NCBI GenBank assembly: GCA_042091375.1
Contig: JBELHO010000015.1
Span: 1-58,699, forward strand
Length of the DNA: 58,699 nucleotides
Direction: 5' to 3'
Source: JBELHO01 sp042091375
GTDB lineage: Bacteria; Pseudomonadota; Gammaproteobacteria; Enterobacterales; Alteromonadaceae
Numbering within the stretch: position 1 is the first letter of the stretch; every line of letters starts with the position of its first letter. The position numbers and the translations under genes were made by a program. Positions 1 to 8,345 of this stretch are shown piece after piece. The notes below the pieces were generated by a model that had not been told where the DNA came from, searched no databases, and saw only the letters and a list, made by a program, of their open reading frames with translations.

Positions 1-18
1 CCTGAGAAGCGGATGCGC

Positions 19-46
19 ATTCTAGGGATTTTACCAATAAGGTCAA
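19..46 (-). promoter_or_regulatory. rRNA-type promoter firing leftwards out of the window
   Basis: Read on the minus strand there is a -35 TTGACC (41-46), a 16-bp spacer and a -10 TAGAAT (19-24). A GC-rich discriminator (GCGCATCCGC) follows and an A-tract UP-like stretch lies upstream (about 49-58). This layout is typical of gammaproteobacterial rrn P1 promoters. In E. coli the rrnD operon lies beside yrdA, the next gene here, so an rRNA operon just outside the window is inferred. It could instead drive a tRNA operon. Confidence 0.6.
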
Positions 47-218
47 CCGTTTTTTTCAATTGTGCTGCTGTTTGCATTGATTTTGTACAAATTGCGTCAT
101 TACTGATCACAAGGTCTGTTAATAGTGTGATGAGTTAGGCCAAATCTAGACCTACAGCCACACACCCGAATAAAAACACAAAACCTATTAAACTGTTATA
201 CAACTGGTGGTGATAGTT

Positions 219-248
219 TTGTTAAATTATCTCGGATTTGTTTATACT
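219..248 (+). promoter_or_regulatory. Candidate sigma-70 promoter of the gamma carbonic anhydrase gene
   Basis: TTGTTA (219-224) and TATACT (243-248) are separated by 18 bp, which puts a start site about 45-50 bases before the ATG at 303. It is a motif match only. The rest of 61-302 shows nothing I can name. Confidence 0.4.
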
Positions 249-302
249 TTTGTCGGTAAGGTTTTTATAATTAATTCACAGTCAAAATAACGAGTTTAAA
301 CA

Positions 303-854
303 ATGACAATTAATCCTTTAAGAGCATACCAAGGTATCACCCCTAGGGTGGGTAAAAATTGTTATATTGATAGTAGTGCGGTGTTAATTGGTGACATTAC
401 TATGGGCAGTGATGTCAGTGTATGGCCTCTTGTGGCAGCAAGAGGTGATGTTAATAAAATCACCATAGGCGATAGAACCAACGTACAAGATGGCACTGTT
501 TTGCACGTAACACGTTCATCTAGTCAAAACCCTGCGGGTTACCCATTAGTAATAGGCGATGATGTGACCATAGGTCACAAGTGTATGCTACACGGTTGCA
601 CTCTAGGCAATCGCATATTACTAGGCATGGGATCTATAGTGTTGGACGGTGCCACATTAGAAGATGATGTTTTTATTGGCGCAGGCACCGTAGTCCCACC
701 AAATAAAGTATGCCGTAGTGGTTATCTCTATGTAGGTAATCCAATGCGAGAAGTACGTCCACTCAAAGATACTGAATTAACCTTCTTGAAGAAGTCGGCT
801 AGCAATTACTTGATCACTAAAGACGAGTATATTGAAGAGCTAAATAACACCTAA
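303..854 (+). CDS. yrdA: Gamma carbonic anhydrase family protein (YrdA-like)
   Basis: 183 aa, the usual length of the YrdA/PaaY/CaiE group of left-handed beta-helix proteins. Hexapeptide repeats run from about residue 15 to 150. The three zinc-binding histidines of the gamma carbonic anhydrase fold appear at His68, His92 and His97 (the last two in the GHKCMLHGC segment). Members are cytoplasmic trimers; some hydrate CO2, while in others activity is weak or unproven, so catalysis here is inferred. The gene is monocistronic, convergent with the DUF1488/aroE pair, and keeps the position yrdA has in E. coli next to an rRNA operon. Confidence 0.9.
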   Translation: MTINPLRAYQGITPRVGKNCYIDSSAVLIGDITMGSDVSVWPLVAARGDVNKITIGDRTNVQDGTVLHVTRSSSQNPAGYPLVIGDDVTIGHKCMLHGCTLGNRILLGMGSIVLDGATLEDDVFIGAGTVVPPNKVCRSGYLYVGNPMREVRPLKDTELTFLKKSASNYLITKDEYIEELNNT

Positions 855-876
855 ATTTTAAGATGTTTTTGTAAAT

Positions 877-1107
877 TTAATCGTAAATGTGGATCTCTCC
901 GTTTTCTGGTTCATTTTTTTCAAGCCAGATCTCGGTGGTTTCCTCAAGGTCATATTTAGTCGCCAAATCAATACTCAATGTTTCTGGCAGTGTTGATGAG
1001 TGGAAATAGATCACTAATAGCTCACCAGACATTAAACCCGTCATTTTCCAGGCCTTTGATGCTTGCTCGAAGACTAAGTCGTCGTTAAATAAAATCGATT
1101 GGTTCAT
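877..1107 (-). CDS. DUF1488 family protein (YrdB-like)
   Basis: A 76-aa acidic protein of the DUF1488 family, equivalent in position to E. coli yrdB. No catalytic motif, signal peptide or membrane segment is visible and its function is unknown. Its ATG overlaps the aroE stop codon as ATGA, so the two are almost certainly co-transcribed and translationally coupled. The family nearly always sits beside aroE, which is the main support for the call. Confidence 0.8.
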   Translation of the reverse strand: MNQSILFNDDLVFEQASKAWKMTGLMSGELLVIYFHSSTLPETLSIDLATKYDLEETTEIWLEKNEPENGEIHIYD

Positions 1108-1925
1108 TTACCTAACTCCTCTCTTAATGCGCTGAGCACAGGTTCGGTTTCAGGCATGATCCCGCGCCAAATTTCAAAGGCAACAGCAGCCTGCCCTACC
1201 AGCATACCCAAACCGTCTGCAATATGCTGGCAACCATTATCTTTGGCCCATTGACAAAAACTGGTTAGCTCCTTTTTATAAGACATATCATAAGCCATTG
1301 GCTTATTAGCAAAAATCTTATGAGGGACAGGTGGTAGTTCATTAGTCAAACTGGCTGAAGTAGAATTGATCACTAGGTCGAACTGATTTTCATACTTCAA
1401 TTTTTCTGCAGAGCGAGCACTGATACTGCCGTATGGCATAAATTTATTTGCCAACAACTCAGCCTTGGCAAAAGTTCTGTTGGTGATCACTAAACACTGG
1501 GGATTGTTAGCTAACAAAGGTTTGATCACGCCGCGCGCTGCGCCACCAGCACCGATCAGTAATATACGACCTTTGAGTTTAGCGCCCTTTGCTTTTAGAT
1601 CTTCGACTAACCCTAGGCCGTCTGTATTATCACCAGATATGCTACCGTCTTCGTTAAAGGATAAAGTATTAACGGCCTCTGCTAATTTCGCTTCTTCCGA
1701 TAGGTGGTCTGCTAATTGGAATGCTTGTTCTTTGTAAGGAGCGGTGACGTTACAGCCAATGCCGCCAGCCAATTTGAATTGTTCAATGGCCAAACAAAAA
1801 TTATCGTGTTCGGGTTTGATTGCGCTATAATTCATCACTTGCTTGGTCAATTGAGCAAAGCGCTGATGAATAAACGGCGATTTTGATTGGCTGATCGGGT
1901 TGCCAAAAACTGCGTACTTGTCCAT
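1104..1925 (-). CDS. aroE: Shikimate dehydrogenase (NADP+)
   Basis: 273 aa, full length against about 272 aa in E. coli. It reduces 3-dehydroshikimate to shikimate with NADPH in aromatic amino acid synthesis, in the cytoplasm. The catalytic Lys65 (NVTAPYK) and Asp102 (NTDG) are in place, as is Asn86, which contacts shikimate. A Rossmann glycine loop GAGGAARG lies at about 126-133, followed by the NRT motif that selects NADP. The start lies only 23 bp from the divergent haemoglobin start, so promoter elements for either gene must overlap the other. Confidence 0.96.
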   Translation of the reverse strand: MDKYAVFGNPISQSKSPFIHQRFAQLTKQVMNYSAIKPEHDNFCLAIEQFKLAGGIGCNVTAPYKEQAFQLADHLSEEAKLAEAVNTLSFNEDGSISGDNTDGLGLVEDLKAKGAKLKGRILLIGAGGAARGVIKPLLANNPQCLVITNRTFAKAELLANKFMPYGSISARSAEKLKYENQFDLVINSTSASLTNELPPVPHKIFANKPMAYDMSYKKELTSFCQWAKDNGCQHIADGLGMLVGQAAVAFEIWRGIMPETEPVLSALREELGK

Positions 1926-1948
1926 TTACCCTACTTTATATTACATAG

Positions 1949-2389
1949 GTGATCTCTTTGTTAGGCATTAAAAAGCTTTTTTCTTCAACAAACAAGTCTA
2001 AATTATTATCTCCTGATCAAACACCCTATATGTTGATGGGAGGAGAGCAAGGGATCAGAAAGTTAGCAAACGCTTTTTACGATGAAATGGAGACCAATAC
2101 TCACCTAAAAGAATTGCTTGAAATACATAAACAACCTCTAGACCAAGTTCGAGAAAAGTTTTTTAAATATTTATCCGGTTGGCTCGGAGGGCCACCTTTA
2201 TATGAACAGGAATATGGTCACCCTCGTCTGAGAGCTCGCCATTTGCATGTGGCGGTAACGCAAAAACAAGCTAGTCTTTGGATGCTGTGTATGAACAATG
2301 CTGTAGATAAATGCGTCGAGCATCCCGCCTTGAAACAACACTTACAACAAGTATTCTCTCAACTAGCCCAACATATGATCAACCAATAG
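1949..2389 (+). CDS. Group II truncated haemoglobin
   Basis: A 146-aa small haem protein of the 2-on-2 globin family, group II, whose members bind O2 or NO. Visible family marks: GGEQGIRKLANAFY near residues 31-44 with the B10-type tyrosine (Tyr44), HPRLRARH with the proximal histidine near residue 98, and the group II tryptophan near residue 111. The start is uncertain. The reading frame opens with GTG at 1949 without a clear Shine-Dalgarno, and the first ATG (2030-2032) would cut off the conserved TPY segment, so GTG 1949 or TTG 1958 is more likely. It is convergent with hemF, a haem biosynthesis gene; any functional link is inferred. Confidence 0.85.
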   Translation: MISLLGIKKLFSSTNKSKLLSPDQTPYMLMGGEQGIRKLANAFYDEMETNTHLKELLEIHKQPLDQVREKFFKYLSGWLGGPPLYEQEYGHPRLRARHLHVAVTQKQASLWMLCMNNAVDKCVEHPALKQHLQQVFSQLAQHMINQ

Positions 2390-2446
2390 TTTTAATCGGC
2401 GGGTGAGAGAAGTTATCTATCGCCTTGTTACTCTGTATTGAGCCAG

Positions 2447-3358
2447 TTATTCATTTAGCCAATCCCTAGGGGATAAATAAGCGAGTAAATTGGCTTCTTC
2501 ACTGGACTCTTCTGGTTGATAGTTGTATTGCCACCTTGCTAACGGCGGCATAGACATGAGAATAGACTCTGTTCTTCCACCTGATTGCAACCCGAATAAA
2601 GTGCCGCGATCAAAAACCAAGTTAAACTCAACGTAGCGGCCGCGCCGATACAATTGAAACTGTCGGTGACTTTGTTGATATGGCAACTCTTTGCGTTTAT
2701 TCACAATAGGCAAATAAGCATCTAAATAACCTCGACCTACTGCTTTCATGTAGGCAAAACAGGTAGTGAAATCCCAACAATTAAGATCATCAAAAAACAA
2801 ACCGCCGACACCACGAGTTTCATTGCGGTGTTTGAGGTAAAAATACTCATCACACCATTTTTTATAACGACAATAGATGTCGTCACCAAACGGTTCGGAT
2901 AGATCTTTGGCTGTTTGGTGCCAGTGAATAACATCTTCTTTAAACGGGTAAAATGGTGTTAAATCAAAGCCACCACCAAACCACCAAACAGGCGCCTCAC
3001 CTTTTTTTTCGGCAATAAAAAAACGGACGTTGGCATGAGATGTGGGAATAAAGGGATTTTTAGGGTGGATCACCAGAGAAACACCACAGGCTTGCCATGT
3101 TCTTCCTGCCAATTCCGGTCGATGAGCTGTTGCTGACGGGGGAAGTTTATCACCAGAGACAACAGAAAAATTTACTCCGCCTTGTTCGATCACTGCTCCA
3201 TCGGTTAATACCCGAGTTCGGCCTCCACCGCCTTCTGGGCGCTGCCAATTGTCTTCAATAAATTGTCCCTTGCCGTCGGCCTCAGCCAAGGCCAGACAAA
3301 TCTCATCTTGTAATTGTTTTAGAAAATCAACAACTTTATCTATGTAAACTTGACTCAT
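2447..3358 (-). CDS. hemF: Oxygen-dependent coproporphyrinogen III oxidase
   Basis: 303 aa (E. coli HemF 299). It carries out the aerobic oxidative decarboxylation of coproporphyrinogen III to protoporphyrinogen IX in haem synthesis and works as a cytoplasmic dimer. Family segments are clear: GGGGRTRVL near residue 45, a His/Asn-rich SVVIHPKNP-like stretch near 100, WWFGGGFDLTPFYP near 125, GGLFFDDL near 185 and YVEFNLVFDRGTLFGLQSGGR near 245. The start overlaps the tsaC stop by ATGA, so hemF is translated downstream of tsaC in the same operon. Confidence 0.96.
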   Translation of the reverse strand: MSQVYIDKVVDFLKQLQDEICLALAEADGKGQFIEDNWQRPEGGGGRTRVLTDGAVIEQGGVNFSVVSGDKLPPSATAHRPELAGRTWQACGVSLVIHPKNPFIPTSHANVRFFIAEKKGEAPVWWFGGGFDLTPFYPFKEDVIHWHQTAKDLSEPFGDDIYCRYKKWCDEYFYLKHRNETRGVGGLFFDDLNCWDFTTCFAYMKAVGRGYLDAYLPIVNKRKELPYQQSHRQFQLYRRGRYVEFNLVFDRGTLFGLQSGGRTESILMSMPPLARWQYNYQPEESSEEANLLAYLSPRDWLNE

Positions 3359-3900
3359 GAGCGAATGACTTGTCCTGTTATGCCATCAATTATAGTTGAT
3401 GGCTGGTTATAACCTAAGGTTTGCCCTTTGATAATATAATCTAGTTGGCTACTGAGAGTTGCTGGCAAGCTTTGCCATGTAGTTGCTGGCGGCTCACCAC
3501 TTAAGTTGGCACTGGTAGAGACAATTGGTTTATTGGTGTCATTACACAAGGCAACTACGTCAGGTTGATCGGTAAGTCGCACGGCAATAGTCTTAAAAGC
3601 TCCGGTTAGCAAGGGTAAAATAGTATCGCTTTTCGGCATTAACTGACTGACGCCATTTGGCCAACGCGAGATAATTTTTTGGCGCTGTGTTGCGGTTAAT
3701 TGACTATCATCTATGTAAGGCAATAATTGATTGTAGCTAGCCGCTAATAGGATCAGGCCTTTGTGTTTAGCTCTATTTTTTAGTGCTAACAATTTTTCAA
3801 TCGCCTGTGAATTATCAGGATCACAGCCCAAACCAAATACCGCCTCAGTTGGATAGGCAATGATGCCCCCTCGTTTAAACACTTGTCCCGCAGTGATCAT
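3355..3900 (-). CDS. tsaC: Threonylcarbamoyl-AMP synthase (YrdC/Sua5 family)
   Basis: 181 aa, matching the short single-domain TsaC/YrdC form (E. coli 190 aa) rather than the longer Sua5. It makes L-threonylcarbamoyl-adenylate from threonine, bicarbonate and ATP for the t6A37 tRNA modification. The N-terminal GGIIAYPTEAVFGLGCDP segment, the KNRAKHKGLI basic patch near residues 42-51 and the STSANLSGE motif near 129-137 are diagnostic. It is the first gene of a tsaC-hemF pair and keeps its ancestral place between yrdD and aroE, although purEK has come between it and yrdD. Confidence 0.95.
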   Translation of the reverse strand: MITAGQVFKRGGIIAYPTEAVFGLGCDPDNSQAIEKLLALKNRAKHKGLILLAASYNQLLPYIDDSQLTATQRQKIISRWPNGVSQLMPKSDTILPLLTGAFKTIAVRLTDQPDVVALCNDTNKPIVSTSANLSGEPPATTWQSLPATLSSQLDYIIKGQTLGYNQPSTIIDGITGQVIRS

Positions 3901-4255
3901 TGATACGACTTACTATATTGCTTTGTTCATGGTGCGATTATACGTGTTTTTAGCGCCGCTAACAGCACAATATTAATCGCTGAATATCAAATTTTTGTAA
4001 AGCCTGTACTGCTTAACAACAAGGGTGTAAACGCCTAACTTTAGCCAGTAAACATACCAATCTGACTGTCCTAGAGAAATTAATTACACCGATAAAGACT
4101 TCGTTTTGTTTGAAGGTGACAACAACAACTTCACAAAAATGGGTGATTTTTATACGATGCATACGGTTAATATTTCCGTATTAAGTTAAACAAAGGTATA
4201 ATCCTTGGCTTATTTTAATTGTCGCACAACTCAACACATCATCAAGGTATAAGTC
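3901..4255. other. tsaC-purE intergenic region with a short degraded reading frame
   Basis: The 355-bp gap between divergent tsaC and purE holds the purE promoter region and an inverted repeat (both listed separately). An open stretch from 4076 to the TAA at 4187-4189 encodes about 37 residues (EINYTDKDFVLFEG... to ...MHTVNISVLS) with no start codon of its own and a stop a few codons upstream. It looks like the C-terminal end of a lost protein, but I cannot name a family. Confidence 0.35.
4161..4181. promoter_or_regulatory. Inverted repeat ahead of purE, possible operator
   Basis: ATACGG and CCGTAT form a perfect inverted repeat around a 9-bp AT-rich spacer. It lies over the expected -35 position of a promoter whose -10 is TATAAT at 4197-4202, about 55 bases before the purE start. 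It does not resemble the E. coli PurR box. Whether a regulator binds it is unknown. Confidence 0.3.
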
Positions 4256-4738
4256 ATGAAAGTGGGTATTATAATGGGGTCAAAATCAGATTGGCCAACA
4301 ATGCAGCATGCAGCAGATATGCTAGATTTATTCAACATAGCATATGAAACAAAAGTTGTATCGGCTCACAGAACCCCTCATCTTCTTGCTGAATATGCTG
4401 AGCAAGCTAAAAACCGCGGTTTACAGGTGATTATTGCTGGTGCCGGTGGTGCAGCGCATTTACCCGGTATGGCAGCGGCTTATACTCCATTGCCAGTATT
4501 AGGTGTACCAGTGCAATCAAAAGCGCTTAGTGGTCAAGATTCACTCTTGTCTATTGTGCAAATGCCCAAAGGGATTGCCGTCGGGACATTAGCCATAGGT
4601 ACAGCGGGAGCAGCCAACGCAGGTCTACTGGCAGCGCAAATTTTAGCAACTCACGACGAGAGTATTATGGCGCGTATTGAGACATTTAGAGCGCAACAAA
4701 CGCAAACGATATTGAGTAACCCCAACCCCGCAGAATAG
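4256..4738 (+). CDS. purE: N5-carboxyaminoimidazole ribonucleotide mutase
   Basis: 160 aa, the class I PurE length. It converts N5-CAIR to CAIR in purine synthesis, after PurK has made N5-CAIR. The GSKSDWPTM nucleotide-binding start (residues 8-16), the VVSAHRTP segment (about 38-45) with the catalytic-region His, and the GAGGAAHLPGM loop near residue 67 are all present. A TATAAT -10 lies at 4197-4202. purK follows 13 bp later in the same direction, the usual purEK operon. Confidence 0.97.
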   Translation: MKVGIIMGSKSDWPTMQHAADMLDLFNIAYETKVVSAHRTPHLLAEYAEQAKNRGLQVIIAGAGGAAHLPGMAAAYTPLPVLGVPVQSKALSGQDSLLSIVQMPKGIAVGTLAIGTAGAANAGLLAAQILATHDESIMARIETFRAQQTQTILSNPNPAE

Positions 4739-4751
4739 GTTATTAAGAGCA

Positions 4752-5912
4752 ATGAAAAAAGTTTTGGTATTAGGTGCAGGTCAGTTGGCTAAAATGATGG
4801 CCTTAGCTGGCTCTCCGCTAAATATGGATGTCAGGGCGTTTGATGTACGCAGTGATCGCGTGGTTGACCCGATCACCCCTACGCACATTTATGGCAACTT
4901 AAGCCAAGGTATCAATCACGCTGAAGTGATCACCGCTGAATTTGAGCACGTTGCTCACCATACACTTGCCATTTGTGAAGCTTCAGATAAGCTACTGCCA
5001 AGTAGCCAAGCAATAAAAATTGGTGGCGATCGCCGCTTAGAAAAATCATTACTTGAACAATGCCAAGTAGCAAACGCAACACACCATATCATCCAAACTC
5101 AAGATGACTTTAATACGGCTATTGAGCAACTGTCGTTGCCTATTATTTTTAAAAGTGCATTAGACGGCTACGATGGTAAAGGTCAATGGCGTATGAAGTC
5201 TATGGCTCAGGCTGAAGATATATGGGCTGAGATGTCAGACTTTATGGCAAATGCAAAATCTTCTGTTCCGCAAGGCATTGTTGCTGAAAAGATGGTGCCT
5301 TTTGATCGCGAAGTCTCTTTAGTTGGTGTGCGCAACACCTATGGTGAAGTTGCAGTTTACCCGCTTACGGAAAATCATCACACCAGTGGTGTGCTGAGTG
5401 TGTCAATTGCAGCGCCTGTTGAAGAAAAACTTCAAGCTCAGGCAAAACAAGTATTTACTAAATTATCTGAAAAACTCAATTACGTTGGTGTACTGGCAAT
5501 TGAGTTTTTCCAAGTGGGCGAACAACTCTTAGTCAATGAAATCGCACCACGTGTGCACAATTCTGGACACTGGACTCAGCAAGGTGCTGATACTTGCCAA
5601 TTTGAAAACCACTTGAGAGGGATTTCCGGCTTACCATTGGGATCAACACAGTTGATCCGGCCAACTGCCATGGTCAATATTTTGGGGCAAGACGCAATAC
5701 CCAATGACGCCCTCGCCATTCCTAGCCTAACTGTTCATTGGTACGGAAAAGAACAACGAGCAGGGCGAAAAATGGGCCATATCAATGTTAGTGGACGCGA
5801 TCAACAACAGCTAGCACAACGCCTTTGCAAGTTAGCTGAGATTTTAGATAACATCGCATTTCCCGAATTGGCAAGCTTTAGCAAAGGTTATTTAGCAAGT
5901 GTATCTGGTTAA
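4752..5912 (+). CDS. purK: 5-(carboxyamino)imidazole ribonucleotide synthase
   Basis: 386 aa ATP-grasp enzyme that makes N5-CAIR from AIR, bicarbonate and ATP. The N-terminal GAGQLAKMMALAG loop, the central ATP-grasp lysine segment (IIFKSALDGYDGKGQW near 130-146), EKMVPFDREVS near 185 and the metal-binding NEIAPRVHNSGHW near 260 are clear. Second gene of purEK. The gene ends convergently with yrdD, and I saw no obvious T-tract terminator in the 55-bp gap. Confidence 0.96.
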   Translation: MKKVLVLGAGQLAKMMALAGSPLNMDVRAFDVRSDRVVDPITPTHIYGNLSQGINHAEVITAEFEHVAHHTLAICEASDKLLPSSQAIKIGGDRRLEKSLLEQCQVANATHHIIQTQDDFNTAIEQLSLPIIFKSALDGYDGKGQWRMKSMAQAEDIWAEMSDFMANAKSSVPQGIVAEKMVPFDREVSLVGVRNTYGEVAVYPLTENHHTSGVLSVSIAAPVEEKLQAQAKQVFTKLSEKLNYVGVLAIEFFQVGEQLLVNEIAPRVHNSGHWTQQGADTCQFENHLRGISGLPLGSTQLIRPTAMVNILGQDAIPNDALAIPSLTVHWYGKEQRAGRKMGHINVSGRDQQQLAQRLCKLAEILDNIAFPELASFSKGYLASVSG

Positions 5913-5967
5913 ATAATTTAATGATGACAACCCGAGCTGATGTGCTATTGCAGATCACAGTGTGTTG

Positions 5968-6552
5968 CTAGAGTTGCGATTGAAAATGACCACACTTTTT
6001 TTGTGCGCATTGAAGTTTTTCACCGGCAGCCATTTTTCGTTTAACCAATAAGGCAAAGCCACATTTCTCACATACGCCTTCAACCGGTTGGTGATTAACG
6101 GCAAACTTGCATTTAGGGTAATTACTGCAAGCATAGAAGGTTTTACCAAAGCGATTGGTTCTTTCGAGCAGTTGCCCACGTTGACCTTTGCTTTGACAAG
6201 CTGGGCAAGCAATGTTGGTTTGTTCTTGCTGGTGGGTTTCTTCAATGTGATCACATTGAGGAAAATTAGTACAGCCAATAAATACACCATATCGGCCTTG
6301 TTTAACGGCAAGTTGATGACCACAAAGTGGGCATTCACTGCCAACCAGCACTTTGTCTTCAATGCGCTTTTGTTCGACAATCGCTCGCGTAAAACGACAT
6401 GATGGATAGGCTGTACAGCCAATAAAGCTCCCCGACTTTCCCTGTTTAATGGTTAGCTTTTCACCGCACTCTGGACATGACTTATTAGCATTTTCAAGTG
6501 CTTTTTCGTGTTGGGTGAATAATTCATTGTCTGCTTTGGACATAAAAACCAT
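5968..6552 (-). CDS. yrdD: Topoisomerase-type C4 zinc-finger protein (YrdD-like)
   Basis: 194 aa with four consecutive Cys4 modules of the kind found at the C-terminus of DNA topoisomerase I: CPEC...CTAYPSC, CPLC...CTNFPQC, CPAC...CSNYPKC and CEKC...CAQKKC. It has no topoisomerase catalytic domain, so it is a stand-alone zinc-ribbon protein that probably binds nucleic acid; its role is not known. Second in-frame ATG at 6543 is an alternative start. It follows smg in the smg-yrdD order conserved in many gammaproteobacteria. Confidence 0.85.
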   Translation of the reverse strand: MVFMSKADNELFTQHEKALENANKSCPECGEKLTIKQGKSGSFIGCTAYPSCRFTRAIVEQKRIEDKVLVGSECPLCGHQLAVKQGRYGVFIGCTNFPQCDHIEETHQQEQTNIACPACQSKGQRGQLLERTNRFGKTFYACSNYPKCKFAVNHQPVEGVCEKCGFALLVKRKMAAGEKLQCAQKKCGHFQSQL

Positions 6553-6682
6553 GAGTAAATTCTATCTCTAGCTATTATGTCATAGCCAGAATATCAGCGG
6601 CAAATGCTAACTTCGCCGCTGTATAAACAGATAGGTGATTTAGGGTGAGTGAGTAACTCAGCTACAGATAAACACCAGTGTA

Positions 6683-7156
6683 TTAATGCAAAGGTCCTTC
6701 TTGCTCATCAAAAATCAAATCTTCCATCTGAGAATAAGCTGATTCTTGACCCGGTACATTGAATAACACCATCAGTACCACCCACTTTAAATCGTCAATA
6801 GAGAAAAAGTCAGTATCTAGCTCCATCACCCGATCAATAACCATCTCGCGGGTTGAAAAATCTAATACATTGACTTGCTCGAGAAACATTAAAAAACCGC
6901 GGCACTCAATATCGAGTAACTGGCTTTCTTCAGAGGTGTAAATACGTACTGATTTGCGACCCACACGAGGGAAATATGGGTAGGCATCGCTGTCTTGTAA
7001 TGCCGCAAGCTTTTCTAACCACTTTAACGCTTTATATATTTCATCTTGATGAAAACCGGCTCGCGTTAGCTCATCGGTAAGAATGTCATGGTCTACCATT
7101 ACTTCAGCTTCACTATGAATATAGTTTTCAAAAAGGTACATTAAGATATCAAACAT
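6683..7156 (-). CDS. smg: Smg family protein (DUF494)
   Basis: 157 aa, equal in length to E. coli Smg. The family is defined by its N-terminal MFDILMYLFENYI segment, followed by a mainly helical acidic protein. No enzymatic motif is visible and the function is unknown. It lies 2 bp after dprA on the same strand, so the two are one transcript; the dprA-smg linkage is conserved widely and is the best clue to the family. Confidence 0.92.
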   Translation of the reverse strand: MFDILMYLFENYIHSEAEVMVDHDILTDELTRAGFHQDEIYKALKWLEKLAALQDSDAYPYFPRVGRKSVRIYTSEESQLLDIECRGFLMFLEQVNVLDFSTREMVIDRVMELDTDFFSIDDLKWVVLMVLFNVPGQESAYSQMEDLIFDEQEGPLH

Positions 7157-7158
7157 AA

Positions 7159-8310
7159 CTAGCCCCTATTCAGTTTAAGGTATCCACCAGGTACCGCAGC
7201 AACCAGCCCTTCAAGTTCAAGCATGGTCAATCGCGAAAGCACTACATCAGTTGGCAGTTTACTCCGAGAAATCACCGTATCAACAGGAGTGATTTCGTAT
7301 CCCACACTAGCTAACAATTGATCGTTAGACAAGTCTTGAATACAACTTTTTTCACTATCAATTTGTTTGTTTTTGTTATCGCATTGATTTCTCTTTAAGT
7401 TTAGACTATTTATTGTTAAAAAATTGATCTCTTCTAATATATCGTCTGACTTTTCTACCAGTTTTGCTCCTTGTTTTATCAACCAGTGACAGCCTCTTAC
7501 TTGTGGGTTGCGAATATTTCCCGGTATCGCAAAAACATCCCTATTTTGCTCTAAGGCACAACGTGCTGTGATCAGCGAGCCGCTATTCATTGCAGCCTCA
7601 ACAATCAACACCCCAAGGCTTAACCCACTAATAATGCGATTTCTCCTCGGAAAGAGTCCAGGTTTAGGCGCAACACCAGGCAAAAATTCACTGATCAGCA
7701 CACCGCCGGTATTCAAGATATCTCCGGCCAATTGGCGATGACGACTAGGGTATATTTTATCAATACCCGTTGCCATTACCGCAATAGTTGCTGCATTATT
7801 ATTGACTGCAGCACGGTGGGCAGCTGCATCAATACCTATAGCTAAACCGCTAGTGATCACCAGACCCTTTAAGGTTAATTCTCGACATAATTGATCAGTA
7901 TTTTGCCGGCCTTGCACACTGCTATTACGACTGCCAACGACCGCAATTTGTGCGTGCTGTAAAATTTGACTATTGCCTTTGACGAACAAAATCAATGGCG
8001 GATCATATATCTGTTTTAATGCTTCAGGGTAGTGCTGATGATCAAAACCAATAAGCTGACTATGCGCTCTAGTCGCTTGTTTAATAATTTCATTTATTTT
8101 CTGCCAGTCAGGTGAAGTGAGAGCTTTATATTGTTTATCGGTGAGTTGAGTTGCTGCTTGTATTGGCGGTGAATCAATAAGTGCGATTAAACCAAAACGC
8201 GCTACTAGCGCTAACTTGTTGTGAATAGCTAACCTTGGTATCAGGCTTAACACCAGCCAATAACTGAAGTTATCCTGTGGTTTAGTTGAACGGCTATCGA
8301 TTGTCGGCAT
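7159..8310 (-). CDS. dprA: DNA-processing protein DprA
   Basis: 383 aa. DprA binds incoming single-stranded DNA and loads RecA during natural transformation. The Rossmann-like core is clear: VVGSRNSSVQGR near residue 130, SGLAIGIDAAAHRAA near 155 and FPRRNRIISGLS near 220. A C-terminal winged-helix segment (about 325-380) follows a charged Asn/Lys-rich linker. An N-terminal helix-hairpin-type region fits full-length gammaproteobacterial DprA. Neighbours are smg (2 bp downstream) and the LysM gene (35 bp upstream). No other competence gene is in the window, so transformability is not established. Confidence 0.95.
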   Translation of the reverse strand: MPTIDSRSTKPQDNFSYWLVLSLIPRLAIHNKLALVARFGLIALIDSPPIQAATQLTDKQYKALTSPDWQKINEIIKQATRAHSQLIGFDHQHYPEALKQIYDPPLILFVKGNSQILQHAQIAVVGSRNSSVQGRQNTDQLCRELTLKGLVITSGLAIGIDAAAHRAAVNNNAATIAVMATGIDKIYPSRHRQLAGDILNTGGVLISEFLPGVAPKPGLFPRRNRIISGLSLGVLIVEAAMNSGSLITARCALEQNRDVFAIPGNIRNPQVRGCHWLIKQGAKLVEKSDDILEEINFLTINSLNLKRNQCDNKNKQIDSEKSCIQDLSNDQLLASVGYEITPVDTVISRSKLPTDVVLSRLTMLELEGLVAAVPGGYLKLNRG

Positions 8311-8345
8311 TTTCTTCTCCTAAAGAAAAGCCTCAAGTGATTTCT

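Noticed and set aside
5955..6422. 155-codon frame overlapping yrdD on the same strand
   Set aside because: Out-of-frame reading of the zinc-finger gene, whose Cys4 modules prove the other frame.
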